From Flavobacterium sp. SH_e (GTDB lineage: Bacteria > Bacteroidota > Bacteroidia > Flavobacteriales > Flavobacteriaceae): 36,607 nt of DNA. The stretch's first letter is position 1. Each line of letters starts with the position of its first letter. Location: the NCBI RefSeq assembly GCF_025717045.1, contig NZ_JAOVZN010000006.1:1-36607 (forward strand), given 5' to 3'. This document shows, piece after piece, positions 15,831-22,193 of the stretch. Made by a program: the position numbers and the translations under genes. The notes under the pieces were generated by a model. It was given only the letters and a program-made list of their open reading frames with translations. It had not been told where the DNA came from and did no database searches.

Positions 15831-16501
15831 TATTCGAGCAAAAAACGATTATGCAATTGTAAATACTGCGTCATGCCTTCTCCTTTTTCTCCAAAAACAC
15901 CCAAAGCATGAGCTTCATCAACGACCAAATAACAATGATACTTTTCTGAAAGCTGAATCAGTTCTTCGAGATTCGGACTATCACCATCCATCGAAAAAAC
16001 AGTTTCTGTAACAATGTAAATATTCGTCTTTAGAAATTTAAGAATAAGTCGTTCCAAATCTTCAATATCATTATGGATAAAATGGTGCGATTGAGCGCTC
16101 GACATTGCAATTCCATCTTTTATTGAAGCATGACATAATTCATCATACAAAACAACATCATTTTCTTGCGGTACAGCGCTAAAAAAACCCAAATTAGCAT
16201 TGTACCCCGAATTAAAAATTAAAGAGGCTTCTGTATCATGAAATTGAGCTATATAATTTTCTGCAATTTGATATAGAGAATGGTTTCCTGTAATCAATCT
16301 TGAACCCGTTGCTCCATTTTGCAGCGTTTCATTTTCCAGTAAATAAGCATGAGTGTGCTTGAAAATAATTTCTGACTTAGAAAATCCGATATAATCGTTT
16401 GAAGAAAAATCTACCAGATTAGTAAAAACAGGTAGTTTCCTAAAAAGATTATTCTCCTTTCTATTTTCGATTTTCAGGTTAAGATTTTCAGGTATTTTCA
16501 T
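15830..16501 (-). CDS. BioF-like protein, N-terminal fragment (223 aa)
   Basis: Carries the N-terminal and most of the PLP-binding domain: 'SSNDYIGFS' (about 34-42), 'NGATGSRLITGNHSLY' (about 60-75), the 'FNSGYNANLGFFSA' loop, 'YDELCHASIKDGI' with the PLP-stacking His, and 'VVDEAHALGVFGEKGEG' with the Asp that contacts the pyridine nitrogen. It lacks the catalytic Lys, so it cannot work alone. It stops at TAA 15832-15830, which overlaps the ATG of the next fragment (TAATG). Confidence 0.8.
   Translation of the reverse strand: MKIPENLNLKIENRKENNLFRKLPVFTNLVDFSSNDYIGFSKSEIIFKHTHAYLLENETLQNGATGSRLITGNHSLYQIAENYIAQFHDTEASLIFNSGYNANLGFFSAVPQENDVVLYDELCHASIKDGIAMSSAQSHHFIHNDIEDLERLILKFLKTNIYIVTETVFSMDGDSPNLEELIQLSEKYHCYLVVDEAHALGVFGEKGEGMTQYLQLHNRFLLE
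15839..15845 (-). other. Slippery heptamer T TTT TTG at the bioF frameshift
   Basis: On the coding strand the in-frame codons read CGT TTT TTG, so the last T plus the next two codons form T TTT TTG, a match to the X XXY YYZ pattern of -1 ribosomal slippage. A -1 slip here would lead straight into '-ARIMTFGKG', the ancestral frame. I see no convincing stimulatory hairpin just downstream, so an indel in a T6/T7 homopolymer is the simpler explanation. Confidence 0.5.
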
Positions 16502-16505
16502 AAAA

Positions 16506-16513
16506 CAAAGTTA
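16506..16513 (-). promoter_or_regulatory. -7 promoter element TAACTTTG just before bioF
   Basis: TAACTTTG fits TAnnTTTG and ends only 4 bases before the ATG at 16501. A TTG lies 17 bases upstream rather than 19. If used, the message would be nearly or fully leaderless. Confidence 0.4.
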
Positions 16514-16537
16514 TGCAATTGAAATTACAACAAAATA

Positions 16538-16568
16538 ATACAGCGGATTCTATTAAGATCCGCTGTAT
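16538..16568 (-). terminator. Terminator after the NAD(P)-binding protein gene
   Basis: ATACAGCGGAT (16538-16548) and ATCCGCTGTAT (16558-16568) form a perfect 11-bp stem with a 9-base loop, 10 bases after the stop of the minus-strand gene at 16579. On the minus strand it is followed by TATTTTG. It separates that gene from bioF. Confidence 0.75.
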
Positions 16569-16578
16569 AAATTTAAGA

Positions 16579-17217
16579 TTAAATTGCACTAATAAAAGGC
16601 GATTGTCTGATATAATGTGATTCAACCATCTCTTTCACTATAAACTTCGAAATATCAAAAGCCGAAATTTTTTCTCCCAAACAATCTTCTAAGTTTACAG
16701 AGATTGGAGCAGTTTCATCAGAAAAAATGATTAATGGAACTCGAACTTGTGTCCAATCTATTTTACTTTCAACCAAAAGATCATAGGTTAATTGTCGGTC
16801 TTTTTGGATTTCAGGAAAATTCGTTTTCATCCAATCAGTCGCCATAATTGTTTTTGGGCTTTTTTTATCAAATGGTGTATCGATATTCAGTCCAGCCAGC
16901 AAAATATACCTTTGAATATCATTTTTGTCCATAGTTTTCAGAATATTCTTCGTCGCCTGACTTGCCACCATTGGCTCTCCAGGCCTTTGTCCAATTGTAC
17001 TCAATACGGCCTGACAATCTTGAAGCAATACATTTATAGATTCTTCATCAATAGCATCACCTTTGATAATTTCTATTTTTGAATTTTGAATAGTAAATTC
17101 GTCTGGATTTCTTAATAGTAGTTTTACACTAAATCCGTTTTCTAATAACTGGTTTACAAGATATTTTCCAGTTCTTCCGCCGCCGCCAAGAACAGCGACT
17201 TTTAATATATTTTTCAT
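16579..17217 (-). CDS. NmrA-like NAD(P)H-binding oxidoreductase-type protein
   Basis: This 212-residue Rossmann-fold protein of the atypical SDR group has the dinucleotide-binding loop 'VAVLGGGGRTGKYL' at residues 7-20, then 'VKLLLRNPDE' (basic residue suiting NADPH), 'IEIIKGDAIDEESI', and 'AVLSTIGQRPGEP'. The usual catalytic Tyr-x-x-x-Lys is not visible ('RQLTYDLLVESKIDWTQVRVPLI' region instead: Tyr then Leu-Leu, no Lys at +4). It may therefore be a sensor or a reductase of the NmrA/SDR_a5 kind. Its substrate cannot be told from the sequence. It has its own promoter about 125 bases upstream and a structured leader. Confidence 0.85.
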   Translation of the reverse strand: MKNILKVAVLGGGGRTGKYLVNQLLENGFSVKLLLRNPDEFTIQNSKIEIIKGDAIDEESINVLLQDCQAVLSTIGQRPGEPMVASQATKNILKTMDKNDIQRYILLAGLNIDTPFDKKSPKTIMATDWMKTNFPEIQKDRQLTYDLLVESKIDWTQVRVPLIIFSDETAPISVNLEDCLGEKISAFDISKFIVKEMVESHYIRQSPFISAI

Positions 17218-17224
17218 ATATATT

Positions 17225-17327
17225 CTTTATAAAATTTGACATAGAAAATTATGCTTCATTTTCTAACTATGAAGCAAAACTGTAAAAGCTTACTGAACTT
17301 TTACTATTGATCAAATATTTTATAAAG
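17225..17327 (-). promoter_or_regulatory. Structured 5' leader, possible three-way-junction RNA
   Basis: Between the promoter and the ATG of the NAD(P)-binding gene the transcript can form three nested stems. The outer stem pairs CTTTATAAAATTTG (17225-17238) with CAAATATTTTATAAAG (17312-17327): 11 bp, a 2-nt bulge and 3 bp. Inside it sit GCTTCAT/ATGAAGC (17253-17259 with 17269-17275) and GTAAAAG/CTTTTAC (17282-17288 with 17298-17304), both 7 bp with 9-base loops. The layout resembles a riboswitch-like three-way junction, but I recognise no known class, and chance pairing is easier in AT-rich DNA. Confidence 0.4.
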
Positions 17328-17341
17328 AGATTTTAATACTT

Positions 17342-17371
17342 CAAAAGTAATGAAATAAAAAAGCCAGACAA
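17342..17371 (-). promoter_or_regulatory. Bacteroidota-type promoter for the NAD(P)-binding protein gene
   Basis: On the minus strand TTG (17371-17369), then 19 bases, then TACTTTTG (17349-17342): an exact TTG-N19-TAnnTTTG match. Predicted start near 17337 gives a leader of about 120 nt. The TTG falls in the loop and stem of the preceding gene's terminator hairpin. Confidence 0.6.
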
Positions 17372-17383
17372 AACGTCTGACTT
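17361..17383 (-). terminator. Terminator after the 171-residue membrane protein gene
   Basis: AAGCCAGAC (17361-17369) and GTCTGACTT (17375-17383) pair with a single C-A mismatch around the loop AAAAC. On the minus strand the stem is followed by TTTTTTATTT. It lies 6 bases past the stop of the gene ending at 17389 and shares the CCAGAC core with two neighbouring terminators. Confidence 0.7.
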
Positions 17384-17388
17384 ACAAT

Positions 17389-17904
17389 TTATTGTATTTT
17401 TTCTTTTTCTACCCATTTAAAGTTTCCTTTCTCAGTAGCATCGAGTAAATTAACCTTCAAACCATCTGCTATTTTTAATGCATAACTAAATGCAGATTTC
17501 AAATCTAAATGAACAGAGATCGACTTTTTCTTTGTTTCAGATAACCAAATATATATTTCAAAATCGCGATCTGAATAATTTTTATATACCGATATGTATT
17601 CTACATTTTCAAAAACAGAATCTTTACATAATGGAATCTTAAACAGAGTAAAATTAAATTTAACTGTCTTCAGTTTGGCATTTGTATAAACTCTTTTTGT
17701 AAAAGTCAATCCTGCCGCACAGATCAACATAAAAAATGTTGCCAATATAAATTTTAGTGCTTCAATCATTTTTCCTGAAGAAAAGAGATCCAAGGTTTTA
17801 AAAACCATTGAAATTGAAAAATAATATAATGGCAATGCAATCAGAAAATGCCAAAAAGGCCTTTTCGAAACATAAATCAATTGATCAAATTCTAGTTCTT
17901 CCAT
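17389..17904 (-). CDS. Hypothetical membrane protein (171 aa)
   Basis: Not recognised. After a short acidic N-terminus (MEELEFDQLIYVSKRP) there are two predicted membrane helices (about 17-38 and 49-68), then a roughly 100-residue soluble domain of alternating strands ('KTVKFNFTLFKIPLC', 'FENVEYISVYKNYSD', 'FEIYIWLSETKKKSISVHL'). The two helices plus a beta-rich cytosolic domain resemble bacterial PH-like membrane proteins, but this is a weak structural guess. A TATTTTTG box 4 bases before the ATG, inside the tail of the upstream terminator, is the only promoter-like sequence. Confidence 0.7.
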   Translation of the reverse strand: MEELEFDQLIYVSKRPFWHFLIALPLYYFSISMVFKTLDLFSSGKMIEALKFILATFFMLICAAGLTFTKRVYTNAKLKTVKFNFTLFKIPLCKDSVFENVEYISVYKNYSDRDFEIYIWLSETKKKSISVHLDLKSAFSYALKIADGLKVNLLDATEKGNFKWVEKEKIQ

Positions 17905-17921
17905 TTACCAAAAATAAAAAA

Positions 17922-17939
17922 CCAGACTTTAAAATCTGG
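17922..17939 (-). terminator. Terminator after the 89-residue secreted protein gene
   Basis: CCAGA (17922-17926) pairs with TCTGG (17935-17939); a C-A mismatch and TTT/AAA extend the stem inward. On the minus strand it is followed by TTTTTTATTTTTGG. It is weaker than its two relatives at 17361 and 18426. Confidence 0.55.
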
Positions 17940-17976
17940 CTTTAAAATATATTTACTTAACTAAATTTTAAACAAT

Positions 17977-18246
17977 TTAATTAATTGTGTAAGTCACTGT
18001 ATTACTTGTTGTACTATTAATAGTATATTGAGTGGTCGCAGGATAGCCACGTTTTGCAATATCGCGCTCAATTGCAGTAAGTGGCGACTCACAGCAGACT
18101 CCCAACCAAGGTGCTGTGTATGTTGGGCCAACTACGACATTTGCAGCTTCTACTGAAGCTTTAATAACATTATCAGAACTTGTGGTTAGAGACATTGTCC
18201 CAAAACCTAATGTAATCAGCAGCATTCCTAAAAAAACTTTTTTCAT
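17977..18246 (-). CDS. Small secreted hypothetical protein (89 aa)
   Basis: Not recognised. It starts MKKVFLGMLLITLGFG with a typical signal-peptide charge and hydrophobic stretch, followed by a Ser/Thr/Ala-rich part. Its mature half has one Cys-Cys pair ('WLGVCCESPL') and a strand-forming Thr/Asn tail ('TINSTTSNTVTYTIN'). It has a -7 promoter box upstream and terminators on both sides, so it is probably expressed as a single short message. The paired cysteines could form a disulfide between molecules or bind metal; there is no evidence for either. Confidence 0.65.
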   Translation of the reverse strand: MKKVFLGMLLITLGFGTMSLTTSSDNVIKASVEAANVVVGPTYTAPWLGVCCESPLTAIERDIAKRGYPATTQYTINSTTSNTVTYTIN

Positions 18247-18273
18247 ACTATTTTTTTAATGTTAATATATTTA

Positions 18274-18281
18274 CAAACTTA
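18274..18281 (-). promoter_or_regulatory. -7 promoter element TAAGTTTG for the small secreted protein
   Basis: TAAGTTTG on the minus strand fits TAnnTTTG, 27 bases before the ATG at 18246. The nearest TTG is 22 bases upstream, wider than the ideal 19. Confidence 0.45.
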
Positions 18282-18425
18282 ATATATATACAGTAAAATA
18301 TTACAATATTTAATAATGTGTTTTAATATATTTTGTTAATTTTCTGACAAATAAAATTTATACTTATAGCTAAGATCAAAAAAGTATTCAATTACAAAAA
18401 CATTTACTTTCATTTTAAATCATAA

Positions 18426-18456
18426 AAAAAGCCAGACAATAATTGTCTGGCTTTTT
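18426..18456 (-). terminator. Terminator after atpC
   Basis: AAAAAGCCAGACAAT and ATTGTCTGGCTTTTT are perfect 15-base reverse complements separated by one base, giving a very stable hairpin with A- and T-runs. It lies 18 bases after the atpC stop. The remaining stretch up to 18246 contains only the small gene's -7 box and AT-rich sequence. Confidence 0.88.
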
Positions 18457-18474
18457 ACTTATTCTAAAATTGTC

Positions 18475-18756
18475 TTAGTCAACTAATACAATTATCTTAT
18501 TGTTTTTCATTTCGATTGTTCCTGACTTAATCTCTAAAGTATAAGTTTGGTCATTAACTCTCGTAAATTTATCAGCTGCCTCTTTAGAAAAATTGAAGCT
18601 TGGAGCTGCAATTTTAACTGTTCCCTCTTCTAAGATAGAAACAATTGGCGCGTGATGATTTAAAATCTGAAAGCTTCCATTAACTCCTGGTAAGCTAACC
18701 GAAGTTACCTCTCCCGAAAATAATTTTGCCTCTGGTGATACTATTTCTAAAATCAT
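18475..18756 (-). CDS. atpC: F1Fo ATP synthase epsilon subunit
   Basis: This 93-residue protein matches the N-terminal beta-sandwich of F1 epsilon: 'LEIVSPEAKLFSGEVTSVSLPGVNGSFQIL' pattern and 'NHHAPIVSILEEGTVKI'. It lacks the C-terminal helical hairpin of the roughly 135-residue E. coli subunit; the short form is usual in Bacteroidota, so inhibition by an extended C-terminus is not expected. It forms part of the central stalk, coupling rotor movement to catalysis. Second gene of an atpD-atpC operon, 83 bases after atpD; a heptamer-repeat hairpin fills the gap. Confidence 0.95.
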   Translation of the reverse strand: MILEIVSPEAKLFSGEVTSVSLPGVNGSFQILNHHAPIVSILEEGTVKIAAPSFNFSKEAADKFTRVNDQTYTLEIKSGTIEMKNNKIIVLVD

Positions 18757-18763
18757 TTTTTTT

Positions 18764-18838
18764 GAGTTATGAGTTATAAGTTATGAGTTATAAGTGAGCA
18801 GAAACTCAATAATTTATAACTCATAATTCATAATTTAT
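18764..18838. repeat. Heptamer-repeat hairpin between atpD and atpC
   Basis: Four consecutive 7-base units GAGTTAT, GAGTTAT, AAGTTAT, GAGTTAT (18764-18791) are followed by a short stem TGAG...CTCA and then ATAACTC, ATAATTC, ATAATTT (18816-18836), the complementary units. The core TTATGAGTTATAAG pairs over 14 bases with TTTATAACTCATAA (one wobble), and further units extend the stem with wobbles. Such heptameric runs look like short tandem repetitive elements. In the atpD-atpC message the hairpin could limit read-through or set the ratio of the two subunits. Confidence 0.75.
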
Positions 18839-18839
18839 A

Positions 18840-20354
<1,515 letters not shown>

Positions 20355-20412
20355 TTATGTATTTATTAAATAGCTATTTAGGTTTATCGAAAATACCTCT
20401 TTTTTCAGAGCG

Positions 20413-20442
20413 CAAAGATAATTTTTTAAAATATAAAATCAA
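20413..20442 (-). promoter_or_regulatory. Bacteroidota-type promoter of atpD-atpC
   Basis: On the minus strand TTG (20442-20440), 19 bases, then TATCTTTG (20420-20413): exact TTG-N19-TAnnTTTG. The intervening spacer is entirely A/T. Predicted leader about 55 nt. The strong match suits a highly expressed gene. Confidence 0.7.
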
Positions 20443-20530
20443 TTTTTTTTTCATAAAAAATACCATGATTTTGTTTGATTCATAAAACTTGCCTAAAAAA
20501 TAACAAAAACAGCATTTTTTTTACTAAAAG

Positions 20531-20564
20531 AAAAACCGCTGCATCTTAAAAATGAGCGGTTTTT
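20531..20564 (-). terminator. Terminator after the SGNH-hydrolase lipoprotein gene
   Basis: AAAAACCGCT (20531-20540) and AGCGGTTTTT (20555-20564) form a perfect 10-bp stem; CAT/ATG can extend it past a one-base bulge. On the minus strand it follows the stop at 20587 by about 22 bases. Confidence 0.85.
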
Positions 20565-20586
20565 AAAGTTAAAAAATAGCTTTAAA

Positions 20587-22113
20587 TTATAATGTAGCTG
20601 GAAATAAAATTGGATAATTACCAATATTAACTCCTTTTAAGTTTGAACCGTATTTCGCATTAATTGCCTCTATAAATTTATTTGCAATAAAAGCATAACC
20701 CCTTGGAGAAGGATGAACTCCATCTAAAGAAAACATACCTCCAGTTACAAATGTTGATTTTAATGTAAAATTGTTTGCCGTAATTCCATTTGGCGAATTT
20801 AATTGATCCATAAGCGATTTAGCATCAACAAAAGCCAAACCATTTGCTTCTGCCGCAGCCTCAATTACCAAATTATAAGCTATTGTGGCTGCTTCTATCT
20901 CATCTACTTCAGAAGGCAATAAAACATATCTGTCTGGCAAAGGAAAAGTAATTCCTAATTGTGACAAAGAAGGAGAAGGAGAAGCAATTCCGTCTGCTGG
21001 CACACTTGGAGCTTTACCTATTCTAGAAGATGCACCTAAACAAATTAAATCTGTAGATACCGCTTGTCTTGCTTTTCCAAAAATCTGCCCCATTACCGTA
21101 GCAGTAGTCGCATCTAATCCACCGCCCATTAATACCGCTTTTAGATTTGCAGAAAGATCTGGTAAATTTTCGTCAACTATTAATAACGGATTATTTTCTG
21201 TTGTAGACAAAAGCTTAATTCTATCTCCTTGTCCTAAATAGGCTAACGCATTATGCAAAGGACCATATAATTGAGCATTTAAAGCTGCAACCATATTAAC
21301 TCCTTCAACTGTTAAATTTGCTTGAGTAAGCTGATTATAAACAATTACATGAAAATGAGGAAGAGTTGTTATATTAGGAAGATTAGCAACAACTCCTTTT
21401 CTTCCGCCAGCAACAAGCTGAGCAACCAAGCCTTTATATGCTGCTTCAAAAGTTGCAGGAGGCGTTAAAGGGTTCACAGCAGGATCTCCACCAGCAGTTG
21501 CATAACCCAATTCATCGTTTCCTCCAATCCAAAGCGAGAAGAAAGTAGGATTTTGACTTAAAGCATCTGCCAAAACAGTTGTTGTTGCACTCGATGCAAA
21601 ACGAGCAAAATATGGATTTGCCTTTCCTAAGGCAACTCCAGCAACATCACCATAACCAGGAGCTAGCAAATGAAAACTTTTAGCCCCAGGAACTCCTAAG
21701 TTATTAAATGTTCCCGATAAATGTGCTGTAACTTCAGTTGTTGGCACGCCTACAACTGGAACTGGCGTACCGTTAAGATACAGACGTGGCCCACTTATAA
21801 CATTTCCTCCGAGTAATAACCCTCCAATATTGTCATTTGCGAAAGGCGTTTTAAACTCACCACCCCCCACTAAAGCAAACTGCTGTGCCAAAACATTTGG
21901 ATAAGCTCCTTCTTGTCCTTTTATAAATAGGGCATTATCACTAAATCCTGCAGCAAAAGAGTCACCTAAAGCAACATACTTTGAAAAATCAGCACTACCC
22001 GCAGTCAAGGGTTTACCATCAGACGACTCCACAACTGGAGCCACATCGTCATCACTATTACAAGCCATAAAGGTTAACGAAACCAATAAAAGCCATTTAA
22101 AATTTTTTATCAT
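20587..22113 (-). CDS. SGNH/GDSL-family lipoprotein paired with a TonB-dependent receptor
   Basis: This 508-residue lipoprotein has signal MIKNFKWLLLVSLTFMAC with Cys18 as the probable lipid site. It is followed by NSDDD, acidic like the surface-export signals described for Bacteroidota lipoproteins, so it may face outward. SGNH hydrolase marks are GDSFAAG (50-56, nucleophile Ser52), 'LWIGGNDELG' (block III, Gly-Asn), and near the end 'LDGVHPSPRGY' with the Asp and His of the catalytic triad. It probably cleaves esters from a lipid or decorated glycan at the cell surface; substrate unknown. It lies 80 bases after the receptor gene with no terminator between, suggesting co-transcription and a shared substrate. 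Confidence 0.88.
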   Translation of the reverse strand: MIKNFKWLLLVSLTFMACNSDDDVAPVVESSDGKPLTAGSADFSKYVALGDSFAAGFSDNALFIKGQEGAYPNVLAQQFALVGGGEFKTPFANDNIGGLLLGGNVISGPRLYLNGTPVPVVGVPTTEVTAHLSGTFNNLGVPGAKSFHLLAPGYGDVAGVALGKANPYFARFASSATTTVLADALSQNPTFFSLWIGGNDELGYATAGGDPAVNPLTPPATFEAAYKGLVAQLVAGGRKGVVANLPNITTLPHFHVIVYNQLTQANLTVEGVNMVAALNAQLYGPLHNALAYLGQGDRIKLLSTTENNPLLIVDENLPDLSANLKAVLMGGGLDATTATVMGQIFGKARQAVSTDLICLGASSRIGKAPSVPADGIASPSPSLSQLGITFPLPDRYVLLPSEVDEIEAATIAYNLVIEAAAEANGLAFVDAKSLMDQLNSPNGITANNFTLKSTFVTGGMFSLDGVHPSPRGYAFIANKFIEAINAKYGSNLKGVNIGNYPILFPATL

Positions 22114-22193
22114 AACTTAATATTTTTATAATTATCTGTTTCCAAATTATACATTCAGAAACATCAATAATGAATTTGACTTAGAATTAACAA

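Larger units (their letters stand above)
15366..16501 (-). pseudogene. bioF: bioF-like aminoacyl transferase gene, interrupted by a one-base frameshift
   Basis: Two abutting frames together make one alpha-oxoamine synthase (8-amino-7-oxononanoate synthase/KBL family), which joins pimeloyl thioester and alanine with PLP to make the first biotin ring precursor. The first frame ends '-QLHNRFLLE' and stops. Adding one T to the T6 tract (minus strand; 15845-15840) changes the end to '-HNRFFARIMTFGKGLG', which is the family sequence. The restored protein is about 378 residues, normal for BioF. Both PLP sites are intact on either side of the break: VDEAHALG (5' half) and the Lys of TFGKGLG (3' half). 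It could be a sequencing indel, a true inactivating mutation or a slippage-dependent gene. No other bio gene is nearby, so a non-biotin member of the family is possible. Confidence 0.85.
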
